The notes: generated by a model from the letters alone, not told the origin. Counted from the first letter of the stretch, positions 10,451 to 22,790 are shown. The stretch is DNA of 64,000 bases from Mangifera indica (GCF_011075055.1 NC_058150.1:7006001-7070000); one strand, 5' to 3'. Numbers and translations are program-made.

Positions 10451-11860
10451 TTTCTTTAAATTCTTCTTTTTACTGATTATAATTAACAATTTATGCACAT
10501 AACAAATAATAACAAAACTCATTTCTTATACAACCTTGCCAAATACTAAAGGAAAGGCTACAACATTACTTTGTCAAAGATGTTAAAGCTGTAAAGATAC
10601 AAACGGAAACATTAAAATGCATGGTGGCTAGCAAGAAAAAACAGTAAATGGGTATCACAGTAGCTAACTACATCAAATGTACTGCCAAAACTATATTTAC
10701 AGGGCATATATCATACTACACAATAAAATTACATCACGGTTTCTTTCTTATAATTAGGAAAATATATCCTGCATTGTTAGGACCTTGCTGTCCTGCGGAT
10801 TTCACGTTTTGTTTTGGTTGCTTTCATCTTCTGCAAAATTGTTTTAAATTCACATGCTATATCAGTTTTCCAGGAGACAGCAGAACAATGTTATTCCAAG
10901 ATAATAGCGAGTATATTATAGTACTCTTTTGTGCATATGAAAATTTACAAGCATTACACTGACACGAGATATGAAATGGCAAAAAGAAAAGGAGCTAGAC
11001 GAGACCTTGCTTCAAACCACTCAACATAATACAAACTTCACATAATTGTAACCTTTAATATATTCCATAATTAATCTAAGATACAGCAAGTTCGAACATG
11101 AATGCATCAGTAATATAAAAGATCAGAATATACTGTAATTTGACATATTAGATAAACATAGCAGTATAACAAATCATAGAATACTAAATCTATAAAAATG
11201 GATTCATCCAAATACACTTTTCCACAAAACCTAACCAGCCTTTTCTCTCTTATTTCAATCAATCATACCATACAAACTACTAGGATCTTACTTCTCTAGC
11301 TTCCCAATTTTGGTACAACTCATGATGTATCAGTATCATTATATGATTGAGTGATTTTAAATCAAACATAAGACAATATGCAATTACATAGAGACACATC
11401 ATCATTGGAATTCAAATTAGTTACCTATAACATCACATAAGGAAAAAGAAGAAAAAGACTTCAACAAGAAATTAAGAGAACATATGTTGTAACTGAACCA
11501 GCCAAGTAGTTGAAAGATCTTTAAATTTTCAGCATCCAATACATAACATACTTCAATTGTTGTTGCTTGTAACTTCCCATGATTATTCACTTCAACGCTC
11601 TCTCACTCATTTTGGTGTGTCTAACTTCCATGCTTTAAACATAATTTTACTTTAGTGGAAACTATCTTAAAACTCACCTCCAATAAAATCCTCTAGGAAG
11701 AAAATTTTCAACAGAAATGGTACTGCTACAGTATCCTAGCTATTGAAATCAAACATTCTTATCTCGCTAGTCATACATGTCAATAACAAAACCCCACATA
11801 CAATTATGGTTAATTTTTAAAAGAAGAAAAAAAAAAAAAAAAGAATACAAACCTTTGAAA
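10451..11860 (-). other. 3' flank of the universal stress protein gene
   Basis: AT-rich, with no recognisable coding sequence. It probably holds the 3' UTR of the gene on its right. Just after the stop codon the minus strand reads 'caaaggtttgtattc', a plausible GT donor followed by a T-rich run. An intron in the 3' UTR, with a last non-coding exon somewhere in 10500-11700, is therefore possible but not shown. Confidence 0.35.
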
Positions 11861-12559
11861 TCACTCAGAGGAATCGTGATACTCCATATCCTCCTCCGGC
11901 ACCGGATGCAACTCCGCCACCGCAGAATCCTCCCCAACTCCATTATCTCGAGTTTTGCTTTCTTCAGGATACCTGACAACAACAACAGGACAAACACAAT
12001 GATGTACACAATAATCGCTCACACTCCCTAACCTCCCCACACTGCTCCTCCTCCCGGCCCCACCAATTCCTCTACTGCCCATGATCATCGCGCTTAACCC
12101 TAATCTCTCCACCTCCAAACATAATCTCTCCTTCAGGTCGTGGTCCTTCACTATGTGTATCTTGTACGGTATCCTCGCCTCTTCTAACGGCCCCGCTATG
12201 TTCTTCGCCGTCGAGTCCGTTAAGTCGTTTTCATCGTTGGCCTCTTGTTGGCTGTTGTCGCTGTTTCTCGGAACATATTGGTGATTAAGGAATCCCCAAT
12301 CTGCGCCGTAGAGGACGGAGGTCTGTTGGACATGAAGGAGGACAACAGCGTCGCCCGGCCGGAGGTAATTTTCAACCGCCCATCGGACGGCGTAGGCGCT
12401 CTCGTCGCTTAGGTCGACTGCTATTGCAATCTTGCGTTGAGCGCCGGCAGTTGGGGTCGTTATGAGAGACGAAGAGGAGGAGTGTTTGGCTATGATTTTT
12501 GGCAGAACCGGACGGTCGGGTTCCGACTGATTAATTAGGTGGTTGTCCTGCGAGCTCAT
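11861..12559 (-). CDS. Universal stress protein, PHOS32/PHOS34-like
   Basis: A 232-residue protein of the plant USP family, which binds ATP or AMP and acts in the cytosol in stress and signalling responses. A polar N-terminus (residues 1-40, Ser-rich) precedes one USP domain. 'RKIAIAVDLSDESAYAVRWA' is strand 1 plus the nucleotide-contact Asp. 'GADWGF' follows near residue 85, and the ATP signature G-x2-G-x9-GS spans about 161-179 ('GSRGIG' to 'GRLGSVSDY'). The end of the domain is 'HHCVCPVVVVRYP'. The domain order and the 'KDHD(L/M)xERLCLE' stretch fit the PHOS32/PHOS34 subgroup. The ATG at 12559 is preferred because the frame upstream has no better ATG and a TATA element lies about 75 bp upstream. 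The frame is uninterrupted. Relatives often have introns, so a retrocopy cannot be excluded. Confidence 0.9.
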   Translation of the reverse strand: MSSQDNHLINQSEPDRPVLPKIIAKHSSSSSLITTPTAGAQRKIAIAVDLSDESAYAVRWAVENYLRPGDAVVLLHVQQTSVLYGADWGFLNHQYVPRNSDNSQQEANDENDLTDSTAKNIAGPLEEARIPYKIHIVKDHDLKERLCLEVERLGLSAMIMGSRGIGGAGRRSSVGRLGSVSDYCVHHCVCPVVVVRYPEESKTRDNGVGEDSAVAELHPVPEEDMEYHDSSE

Positions 12560-12629
12560 AGTTGACTGGTTTGAGTTCTGGAAGAGACAAAACAATCTAT
12601 TCTACAGAGAAGGAGCGAAGAGGAATTAA

Positions 12630-12637
12630 ATTTATAG
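12630..12637 (-). promoter_or_regulatory. TATA box of the universal stress protein gene
   Basis: The minus strand reads 'cctataaattt' here, about 75 bp upstream of the start codon and at a suitable distance for a short 5' leader. It is the only good match in the 200 bp upstream. Confidence 0.5.
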
Positions 12638-12771
12638 GAAGATGGGAGTTTCAGTTTCACATCGTACGTTAGAGATTAGGACACGTGTTAGGTGATATAT
12701 TATTATGTCATTGTCACGGTTTCGTGTATGGATAGTTGTACTATATAAATTCATTTATTTATGTCATCTAG

Positions 12772-13032
12772 AGTACACCGACGACAACTGCAACAGCTTT
12801 GGTTTGTCTTGGTGCACTTGGATTGCCAGCCTTAGTGAAACTGACCAACAGTGAGAGCAAAGGAAGTGAAAATATCAATCTTAAGCTGGAGATAGCTGTA
12901 GGTTGTAATGGTCTTTCGTTCACATTTGGAGCACTTTTCCGGTTTTTATCGTTTCTGCCTGTGAATGTTTTTTCTGTTGGTGCACTGGTCACTCGCCTAT
13001 ATGGAGATAGGGATTATTACGAATCAAATTGA
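12772..13032 (+). pseudogene. Exon-like open frame, hydrophobic protein fragment of unknown family
   Basis: An 86-codon open run begins directly after 'catctag', which reads as a splice acceptor, and ends at a TGA. There is no ATG near its start, so it would have to be an internal or last exon. The peptide has two hydrophobic stretches ('LVCLGALGLPALVKL' and 'FTFGALFRFLSFLPVNVFSV') joined by a polar linker ending 'NLKLEIAVG', and finishes 'RLYGDRDYYESN'. It looks like real coding sequence in composition, unlike its AT-rich neighbours, but I do not recognise the family and see no partner exon. It lies head-to-head with the stress protein gene. Probably a gene fragment. Confidence 0.4.
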
Positions 13033-15079
13033 ATTTAAATATCTTTTTTTATAAGTTTAGTTTAGATAAAAAATAATTTAATTTAAGTTTAATTCAAATT
13101 CATTGAATCAAAATTAAAGCTGACTAAAGTTTAAATCAAGTTTGATTCGAATTTATAACTCAAATCAATAGTTTAAATTCATAATTTGATTTGATTCAGA
13201 TTCATAGTTCAAATTTATAGTTTAGATTTGTAGCTTAAGTTCATGACTTATTGATAAAATAACATCATTTTATCTGAAATAATATACAAAATCCCCTATT
13301 CGAACCAAACTAAATCGTAAATTCAAATTATCAATTTAAACTATGAATTTGAACTGATTCGAATCATAAATTCAATCAGAATTGTGACATAATTTAAACT
13401 ATCAATTCAAGTTATAAATTTAAATCAAATATCTTCAAACTTAAATTTATCTTAATTTAAAATATAAAATAAAATTTTCAATTTGGATTCAGTTGAAATT
13501 CAAATTGAATCAACATTCAAAATTAAACTCACTCTGATCATATCCCGCATTTGATGGAGGGTCCGATGCAGCCAGCTGTGCGATCCTAGTCCTTGCCAAA
13601 GAGACGTAGAAAGAGACTTCCTATCTACCTTACCAAAGAGACGTAGAAAGAGATTTCGAAGCCGGTAAAGTAAAACCAGACTCTGTCATTGGCCCATCTT
13701 GCCAAAGAAATTTTAAAATAGAATAAGAGATGATTATCAACTATCGCAAATCTGGATCAACAACCAACTACCTACAAGTCCAAAAGTAAACTTTATCCTA
13801 ATTGAAAGCCTAAACAAGGACCCTAGTGTCTTCTCTCTTCTCTTAACGCTATTGTGTGCAGTCTCCCACATATTCAAACACGTAAACATCACACAAACAC
13901 AAAAACCTAGAAATTTTGGACACGAAACCACGTTGCGAATGGCTTGCAAGAGGATATTATGAGATGGTATTCGTTCAAAAACAGGGAGATTTCTGTAAGG
14001 TCTTGTGCAAAAAAACTAATGGAATCTTTGGAAAAGTGCAGAAGCTCAAGTGTTTGTTTTGGTAATCAAGAAGTTTTGTGAATGATTTAGAGTTTTACAG
14101 AGAATAGTTTTTCAAATTCTTGATAATAATTAGGGTAACGAAGAAGCTAGTGCTTGGGCTTGAAGCCTTTTAATATATAGTTTGGGATTGAGGAGGAAGC
14201 TATCTCAATCACTCAAGTCAAGTCCATGGCATGCATCGATGATCCAATGAAGTAGATGAAATGTGTCCAAGAAGAAATCATCACGAGTTAAACCACCATG
14301 CTATGCTTTACAGTGCACACATTCAATGCATCAATTGTAAAATGGAGACGTAGTATTTATGATATGCTTTGAAGTAAAAATCATAATTATCTATGTGTTG
14401 TTTATTCGTATAAAAAGGTGAAGAGTTTATGAAGTTTTATTCACTCTTAAAAAATGAGAGACAATTATTGTACGATTAAACTTTTCATTTGTCGAACTCA
14501 CAAAAGTGATAGAAAAAAGTAACTAATCATAGGATTTGCATGCAACAAATAGTCACGTCATTTATACACAAGTTTATTATCTAATGCGGCCAAAATACCT
14601 TTCTTTCTAGGGAGTGGGGAAAAACCACCACAATTACAATTGTTCCTCATGATATTCTTAACATGCCTTTTTTCATCCCTTACTATTACAGGATATAGAT
14701 CATTTCCTATCAAATTGGGGAACACAATCATCCACTTTCCATAATACATGATTTGTCTAGATTCATGAAACTAAGGTTCTAGTATTCAAATATGTAATTA
14801 CACAAGTGACATGTCCGCTTGTCGAATAAATTAAGGATTACATAGAGGCTTGGGGATTAAAAATTTTACATACACATTATTATTGTAATAAAACATTAAT
14901 AACATAACAGTGAATGTAGACTTTCGAGCAGCAAATCAAACCACCTTCAAATTGTTATCATGTTCATCATAATTTTATTATCCTTGATTGCTTGCACTAA
15001 ATTGCATCTCAATTTTGTGTACTTCTCGTTGGTGCGATTTTTAGTATCAATAATTTGACACTAATCTTTGAAACAAAAA
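13033..15079. other. Gene-free stretch with short diverged repeats
   Basis: 13050-13530 is a degenerate AT-rich repeat of ATTCAAATT/AATTTGAAT-like words in both orientations. At 13600-13655 the 21-mer 'ccaaagagacgtagaaagag' plus one base is present twice, 43 bp apart. No reading frame with recognisable similarity was found between 13660 and 15079. Confidence 0.4.
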
Positions 15080-15859
15080 CTTGCTTTAGTAATTGAAGGA
15101 CAACTGATAACACCTAATGAACTTATGCTACTGAAAGATCAAATTGGAGGTTTAACTAATGTTATCACCACCCTAATGCAATGACTAGATTATGTTGTCC
15201 TAGAGCAACATCAAGGACTTTAATCCCCTCCTAATCAAGAATTGTTATGACTTATGAGGTCATGGAAACCTCTCACATAGCCACTCGATGTGTCCAGCAA
15301 CAAAGGCAATGACAAAGTGCCCTCAATCGATGGTTTTAGAACTAGACTGAACATCGATCCGATGGCATAGGTGGTCTGATCAAATTAGTGATCGATACTT
15401 TGACTAATGATTGAACCAACTAACTATTTAAAATATTATTCAAAATACTTTTATATAATTTATTATTAAATATATAATTTAAATTATTTTAATATGAAGA
15501 TAAACTTAACTTGATGGTATGTATACTTAAAATTGATAGATAAGGTATTGAGTTTAAATTCAAAAAATTAATTTTAAACAAATTAATTTTTTATGATGAT
15601 TGGCCCAAACCTAATTTTTACTTTGTCCAACGATTTGAATCTCCCTATTCAATTCGATCTAATTTAATCTAACTAAAAAAAGTAGTTTTCAAGCAAACTA
15701 AAACCATTTTTGTTAGCTAGTGATGATATAACCAATTGAATTTGTCGATCCAATCTAAATTTTAAAACCAAACCCCCAGTTTGAGGACTGAATACCCTTT
15801 TTGATGTACAAAAGATACTTATACAATAGACATGACATCTTCTATTAAGGCATTAATAT

Positions 15860-16175
15860 ACAACATGTAGAACCTTACTCACATAACGATGGTGTTGGCC
15901 TAAGGCATGCAATCTCTAACTCATGTTATGATGTGCCCAATTAATGACATGAATGACATAAACTATGTTTGAGTAGTGTCAACTCCCAATGTAAAGAATA
16001 CAACTCACGTTATGGTGGCATGAGCTTAATGACATACAAACCATAACTATGTCATGATGACATCAATCAATGGCATATAGAACATAACTCATGCCATGTG
16101 AACCCACAACATGCAAATAAAAACTCATGCCATGAAGACATTGGTCCCAACATGTAAAAAATAACTCATGTTACT
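15860..16175. repeat. Degenerate minisatellite, unit about 50-55 bp
   Basis: Repeated diverged phrases of the type 'aactcatgttatgatg' plus 'aatgacat' recur about every 50-55 bp (15876, 15924, 15999, 16089, 16126, 16163). Copies differ in length and sequence. It lies inside the Tat-like gag relic. Confidence 0.5.
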
Positions 16176-16433
16176 AGGATACCATATTACTCATTGCCAA
16201 TCCACGATGGTTTGAGGATCATCTTTGATAGGTTAGGTAACTCCAATTATTGTTTCCAAAAACCTAATCTACATGATCACTTCAATGGCCAATGAGTCTT
16301 TTTAGAGAAGGTGGTTAAAAAAAAAAACTTAGTGGACATCCTTCTACAAAGGCTCAAGCAAGCCTTCAACATTCTAATAACCTAGGAGAATGAGCTAGAA
16401 ATTAGAGTTAAAGAATCCACTTACTTTAAAATT

Positions 16434-16584
16434 CACTACAACAAATATTCAATTTAGTGGCAAAGCATTTTACTTTTTTAGGATGATGTTTTTGACATTT
16501 AAGGACTTTTTTACTTTTATGGATGAATTTTTGACTTTTTGAAATGAAAAATTTTTGTCATATGTTATGAAATTTGTTGTAGTG
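16434..16584. mobile_element. CACTA-like MITE, 151 bp
   Basis: The ends are a perfect 13-bp inverted repeat: 'cactacaacaaat' (16434-16446) and its complement 'atttgttgtagtg' (16572-16584). They are flanked by a 3-bp duplication ATT (16431-16433 and 16585-16587). CACTA ends and a 3-bp target duplication are the hallmarks of En/Spm-type DNA transposons. With 151 bp and no open frame it is a non-autonomous miniature copy. Confidence 0.88.
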
Positions 16585-17551
16585 ATTGTACACCATGCAT
16601 CACTATCAAACAACTTTAATGCACCATCAATCAATACATTTGATGTAGCTAACGGTCCACAAGATCACTTAGACATCTATAACAGCATCATGAGACTCTA
16701 CAAAGTTTTTGAGATGGCCAAATGTCACTACTTAGCGGTCACCCTAATTGGAGAACCAATAAATGGTTTAAAAGACTACCAACTAGTTCCATAACCTTTT
16801 GGAAAAGCAATCCAAACAATTTCTTAAATAGTTCCAAGCAACTAAATGGTTTCCCATGCTAATAAGTCATCTGGGAGATATGCATCAAAAAAAGGACAAA
16901 AATTTAAAGTTCTATTTAAAGTTCTTTAATGTAGAATTTTCTAAAATAGCCTACCTCATCAAGGAGTCAACTTGAGCAATAATTATGGGTGAAGTATCCC
17001 CCACACAAGTTTTAAAAGGGACTTCAAGATAAGGAATGCAGATCCTTAGCCTCCTTCTACAAAATGTCTAGGAGACATTTCCATATAGAGAACTTTATAA
17101 ATGCCTAGATTCATGCTAGTTTAAAGGCTTCAACCAATGTCCCTTTAAAAAATGAGAACAAATTAGAGGGAAAGAGAAACAATAATGAAGTAGAATAGGA
17201 ATCCTTTAAGAGGTAGTATAGAGAAGAACTGCAAAAGAATCATGCTTTGTTTTGCTATAATGATCACACCTTCTAGTAGTTCCAATTGATAACATTTATG
17301 CAATGCTTGAAGACATAACAATTATTATACAATACAACTTTGAAGGGAGACTGCATCAAGCAGGATCTTAAGAAGTTTTATGATTATCATGAAATTAGGC
17401 ACAACACAAATCAATGTCAGGGAATTCATATAAGTCGCTTCCTACTAGGAAGCATATCCACAACAACTAAGGGAAAGAAAAGCTCTATAAAGAGGTAAAT
17501 GTAATGAGGGCCATCTTCGGAAGGTTGCACATTGGAAGCACATCTAAGTAT

Positions 17552-18440
17552 TGTAACACTCATAGGTAAGTTTCAAGGGTAATATAGTCTTTTTATATGT
17601 ATTTTTTGTTTAAGTATTTAAGTTGAGTTTTTAAATTGATTAACAATTGTTCATGAATGGTATATGTTTGTTCATCTAATGTCATATTAGACAAGTTGAT
17701 AATATGTTACAAATGAAAATTTATAATGATGCACAACCGTGCATGGAATGGTGTATACCCTATGTATTCGGTTTCAGATATAATTTTTATATAAGGCATG
17801 TTATCCTTATTTGTAGGATCATTATCCCATAACATTTCATTCATCCTTATCTAAATTATTGAGAGAATAGTGACAATTTCTAGTGCTTGAGGTGCTTTCC
17901 TAGGTGATGAAACAAAAAAGAAAGTTACTGTATTGAACTTTGTTTCTTGGAAGAACAAGTAGAGAGAACTGATTTTGATTTTTCGAATTGAATTTTTATG
18001 ATATTACAGGTATCATGATGGTAATAGTGTACCACCATTCTCTTATGATAGTTAGAGGATATTTTATATGTGTTAATAAGATTATACTATCATATGGTTT
18101 TGTTGAAGTTTTGCATGAAAAAGTTTGATTTATGATAAGCTTCGTGATAGGAACTCTGATGTACATACGAACATAAGTTAGAGTTATGCATATGTTACAT
18201 AGTAGATTTGTGGTAACTACATATGTTAATATTGCCTTGGTGTGGTAAATAATGTATATTACATAATGGGATTATATGGTTCTTGATATGTAATTGATGG
18301 GAATTGCATTTTGTTTATGAGAATATATTATAGAGACCATACAAAACGATTAGATTATGACTTATATGTAGCACTTAGTAGAATAAGCTATCATAACATT
18401 ATAGACGTGTATGCACAACTGTACCAAGAATAGGCTTGGT
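17552..18440 (+). repeat. LTR-like sequence, related start to the 2.3-kb solo LTRs
   Basis: 17552 onward ('tgtaacactcataggtaag', then 'caagggtaatatagtct') resembles the first 50 bp of the solo LTR at 4142 ('tgtaataccctcaggtata', then 'caggggcaattatgtct'). After that the similarity fades. It may be the left part of a distant relative into which the inverted solo LTR later inserted. No end or target duplication was found. No gene is seen. Confidence 0.35.
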
Positions 18441-20010
18441 TGTGACTTACATAAAAATTCATGAATTTTATGTCACCTATAGTCATGCATGAAACCATGC
18501 ATACCTGTATGCATGATCGATAAAATTACCAATGATCAGTAGATACTTGTATAAATGGCATGTATGACTATCAATTACACATGGGATATGTGTAACATCC
18601 TTCCCCAAAAGTACTTCCCATCGAAGGAGAAATATTACGAATTAATATCCGGAACATTTATTTATTTTAAAAACTACTTTGAACTCAACTCATTATTGAA
18701 AATATTTAGAAATTATTCTAAGAAAACTGAAAATTTGGAAGCGAATAAAAGATATATATAACTCATATGAAAACTCATCTAAAAGTATCTGAAAATATGG
18801 AGTAATCATATACAACTGTACAATCATCTCAAAAAGATCAAAAGTCAACAAGAACATGTGATTGTATGCATGTAATATAAACCAGAGATAACCTACTCCA
18901 ACCAGATCTATCTTCATTGACCTGACCCTACCTCACAGCTACCACGATCACTTGTACCTGCAATCATTAAAAAAAAAGAAGTGAGAGATAAAAACACTCA
19001 GTAAGGGGAAAAAATTAAGTAAACCATCTCCTTTCTTGTTCCAACCCACTTTTGGGACTCAATCTTACATCATAACCTCCACAAGAAATCGAGGAGATAA
19101 TCTAGTTCATTCTTTGCTATTTGGGTCATACTTTGTCTCATATGGTGTCTATTTGATACTTTTTGGAAGTTGTCTATAGGGATTTGATACTTTTCTAAGC
19201 TCGAGCTCTCTTCTTTTCTCTTACTTGTGACTTACATAAAAATTCATGAATTTTATGTCACCTATAGTCATGCATGAAACCATGCATACCTGTATGCATG
19301 ATCGATAAAATTACCAATGATCAGTAGATACTTGTATAAATGGCATGTATGACTATCAATTACACATGGGATATGTGTAACATCCTTCCCCAAAAGTACT
19401 TCCCATCGAAGGAGAAATATTACGAATTAATATCCGGAACATTTATTTATTTTAAAAACTACTTTGAACTCAACTCATTATTGAAAATATTTAGAAATTA
19501 TTCTAAGAAAACTGAAAATTTGGAAGCGAATAAAAGATATATATAACTCATATGAAAACTCATCTAAAAGTATCTGAAAATATGGAGTAATCATATACAA
19601 CTGTACAATCATCTCAAAAAGATCAAAAGTCAACAAGAACATGTGATTGTATGCATGTAATATAAACCAGAGATAACCTACTCCAACCAGATCTATCTTC
19701 ATTGACCTGACCCTACCTCACAGCTACCACGATCACTTGTACCTGCAATCATTAAAAAAAAAGAAGTGAGAGATAAAAACACTCAGTAAGGGGAAAAAAT
19801 TAAGTAAACCATCTCCTTTCTTGTTCCAACCCACTTTTGGGACTCAATCTTACATCATAACCTCCACAAGAAATCGAGGAGATAATCTAGTTCATTCTTT
19901 GCTATTTGGGTCATACTTTGTCTCATATGGTGTCTATTTGATACTTTTTGGAAGTTGTCTATAAGGATTTGATACTTTTCTAAGCTCGAGCTCTCTTCTT
20001 TTCTCTTACT
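18441..20010. repeat. Near-perfect tandem duplication, two 785-bp units
   Basis: 18441-19225 and 19226-20010 match base for base except one position noticed by eye ('ctataggga' near 19175 versus 'ctataagga' near 19960). The unit covers 145 bp of flanking DNA, the target duplication ATATG, and the first 630 bp of the inverted solo LTR. The duplication is thus younger than that insertion. The boundary shows a single-base overlap (T) and no transposon ends, which suggests template slippage or unequal end joining. A mis-assembly is the other explanation. The two identical short open frames inside are not genes. Confidence 0.95.
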
Positions 20011-21459
20011 ACACCATTTTTGGATCTAAATTGAGCTATACTACGAGTATGTTGTACTACGAGCGGACCCTACTGGGGGTTTATGTCCTACTACAGACAT
20101 GTCCCACTACAGACATGGCCTACTATAGGCAATGTAGTGTAAAGTGCCCCATCATAGTTCATTGCATGTATGTGTGCATTATATCTTACTAATATTGCTT
20201 CTATCTAAAACTATCCATAATTTACCAGACCATACTCTTGGGACGACCCTTGAATCTTGAGCCCCAAATTCCTTTTTTTTCTTTTTTTCTCTCCTTTCTT
20301 TCTTTTATTTCTTTCTTCCTTTCCTTTTTCTCCTCCTTCTCTTTCTTTCTTTCTTTCTTTCCAAAAACTGTGAAATATTGTTCACGGGAATATTCAATTG
20401 GTAGGATAGTCTTTTTATTCATATAATTTAATAGCCCAAACGGTCTCTAATTCATATAAGATATATATCGTTGGAAAGAGGATTCAAAGAGCTTTCCAAC
20501 AAGCTATAATAGCACTCATGATTCATCAGATAAGGCATTCAAAACATGAGATGAAGTCAGTGGCAAAAACCTATATTTCCTATTTATTTGGGTAAAACAA
20601 TCTTTTTGGTTCATACAATATTTAACAGTCCAAACGATCTCTAATTCATACAAGCTATATATCATTGAAAAGAAGATTCAAAGAGATTTTCAACAAGTTA
20701 TAATAGCACTCATGATTCATCAGATAAGGCAGCCAAAACGTGGGATGAAGTCAGTGGCATAAAACTGTCTTCACTATTTATTTGGTAAGATAGTTTTTTT
20801 GTTCATGTAATTTAATAGTTCAAACGATCTCTAATTCGTACAAGCTATATATCATTAGAAAGAGGATTCAAAGAGCTTTCCAAAAAACTATAATAGCACT
20901 CATGATTCATTAGATAAGACAGTTAAAACGTGAAACGAATTCAGTGACAAAACTATAAATATTATAAAACTCTCTGTTATGAACAAAATTTCACATATAG
21001 ATACCCCAAATGGCAAAACAACATTTCTCAACTTCAACATCATTTATAATATAAAGCCAAGGAACCAAAAACATAAAACATGAGACATATTAAGGATAAT
21101 ACCCCTTACCTTATTTCAAGTCATTCTTTGCTAAATTAGCTCTCTCCTTTTTGTCTTCCTTCTTTGATCTCCAAACCCACCTTAAATCAATACCAAAACA
21201 CACTAATATCTTTATATAACATGCATCCAATATATATAAACATAGGAAAAGAGAAAAAGAAAGAGAAAAAGAAAGAGATCTTTTGGTTACCAAAACTCCA
21301 AAAGTGTTTCCTCTTCTCTTTTTTTCTTACTTTTCTTTCAAACCCTTCAAATCATCCACTTTCCTTCTAAAAACAAAGAAAAAAAGCATGAAGAAGGCTG
21401 TTTTTTCTGGAAGAGACGGAGAAGATGATGGAAAAACGTAGAAGTTGCTTTTTTTTTTA

Positions 21460-21532
<73 letters not shown>

Positions 21533-21665
21533 TCGTTTCTCTTTTGTAATTGTTTTGTATATAACACACACACATACATTTCAACAAATACATTTAAAAC
21601 TGTAAATGTCTCAAAATAGGACCAAAAGACATAAATGCCCCTAAAATGTACCTGAGAGTATTACA
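19376..21665 (-). mobile_element. Solo LTR, 2.29 kb, gypsy-type (copy 2, inverted)
   Basis: This is the inverted relative of 4142-6392. On the plus strand it starts 'tgtaacatccttcccc' and ends 'tgagagtattaca'. It is flanked by perfect 5-bp duplications ATATG (19371-19375 and 21666-21670). The same internal parts occur in reverse order: the pyrimidine tract at 20270-20362 and three copies of the roughly 180-bp unit between 20430 and 20960. The first 630 bp and the left duplication are copied again at 18586-19225 by the 785-bp tandem duplication. No coding region is present. Confidence 0.87.
21463..21530. repeat. Compound microsatellite (CT)n(AT)n
   Basis: A run of about a dozen CT units changes directly into about twenty AT units. 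It sits inside solo LTR copy 2. The corresponding part of copy 1 (near 4220-4250) has only a short AT run plus an A-rich tract, so the array grew in this copy. Confidence 0.9.
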
Positions 21666-21670
21666 ATATG

Positions 21671-22400
21671 TTGCAATGGATGACCTTACGTAAGGGGTGT
21701 ACGATTGTTCACAATATAAAAAGATTATTATACCCCCGAAATCTAAGTATGATTGTGAAAAGCAAAACATACCATTCATGACATGAGATGTACAATTGTC
21801 TATATGATATGCATGTCGGTTGATAGATTCATGGTTAAAAGAACTCGTGCACAAAGAATTTATGCATGACACAAGCATGTACATTAGGGTTGTTCAAAAT
21901 TATTCGAAAATCAAATCAAATTGGTATTTGAATTGTAAACCGATCTAAAAAATAGGATAATCATTAAACTAATTCGTTATTGGAATGACATATTATAAAA
22001 ACCAAATTTTTGGCTCGATTTTTAGTTTACCAAACTCTGAAAACCGATCACCTAAACCAAACCTTAAATAAATAATAAAAAATTATTTTATATTAACATT
22101 TGTTACATCACAACACAAAAGTCAATTAATAATAATGGAAAAACATAAAAGTCAACAAATATTAGCAGAAAAGCATGATCTAAGTCAACAAATATTAAAG
22201 GAAAAGTCTGATGTTGTGGGTGGCATTAAAGGATGTAAACCAGTTGCCATGTGGCTTTCTCCATTCAACGTCATTTCCTATTCTCTTTGTCATGTCCACT
22301 TGCCTTAATTCGTTTTCAAAACTAAAATTTATTGCTTCTTGCACCTTTTGCATCTTCTGACCCTCCCGACGATGGCTCTTGTCTCATCCAAGTGTGGTTT
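21671..22400. other. AT-rich stretch without a recognisable gene
   Basis: No coding similarity. 21885-22080 contains short words typical of decayed plant repeats (ATTCGAAAATCAAATC, AAACCGATC). From 22340 the sequence grades into the gypsy integrase relic. Confidence 0.35.
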
Positions 22401-22439
22401 TCTTGTTTCTTCGGTTTGGCTCAGTATACTAGTTTGATT

Positions 22440-22790
22440 ACTTAGCTTTATACAAAGTCAAAGTTAACTTACTTTTTGCCAATAGAGGTGTACACTCACT
22501 TGATAAGTTAACAAATATTTATGTAGTAGAGATTGTATGTCTCTATAGTGCTCTAGTATCCATAGTATCAAACAGAGATCCTAAATTTATTTCTCGATTT
22601 TTGCCTAGTTTACAAAATGCTTTGGGTACAAAGTTAAAATTTAGCACAACATTTCACCCTTAAATGGATGGTTAGTCAGAAATAACCATTCAAACATTAG
22701 AAAATATGTTAAAAGCTTGTGTGATGAAGTTCAAGGAAAGGTAGGATAATTATTTGCTTTTAGCAAAATTTTATACCTGTTGACTTTATT
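22440..22790 (+). pseudogene. Gypsy integrase core relic
   Basis: The plus strand reads through plant gypsy integrase landmarks: '[19 protein letters not shown]' (frame shifted at the start), '[18 protein letters not shown]', '[14 protein letters not shown]', a stop, 'MDG', a stop, 'SEITIQTLENML'. These correspond to the second catalytic Asp region and the Q-T-D-G-Q-S-E block around the catalytic Glu. In-frame stops replace two Gln codons (CAA/CAG to TAA/TAG pattern). No RT or LTR is seen next to it. Confidence 0.85.

Larger units (their letters stand above)
15080..17480 (+). pseudogene. Ty3/gypsy gag relic, Tat-like
   Basis: The plus strand carries gag landmarks of the Tat branch. An N-terminal piece near 15120-15240 ('ELMLLKDQIGGLTNVI') is followed at 16590-16790 by 'ASLSNNFNAPSINTFD', 'GPQDHLDIYNSIMRLY' and 'CHYLAVTLIGEPI', which match the retrotransposon gag core (DP.DHL..Y, then the C.AF..TL.G.A region). 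Further on (17350-17480) comes a 'FYDYHEIRHNTNQC' stretch, the Tat-type pre-protease motif. Stops and frameshifts are frequent, and a MITE interrupts it at 16434-16584. No pol follows. Confidence 0.65.

Noticed and set aside
12081..12284. Open frame antisense to the universal stress protein
   Set aside because: A shadow of the real gene on the other strand; composition follows the codon pattern of the sense frame.
18555..19702. Two identical pairs of short open frames
   Set aside because: Their identity is explained by the 785-bp tandem duplication; they lie in LTR sequence and resemble no protein.
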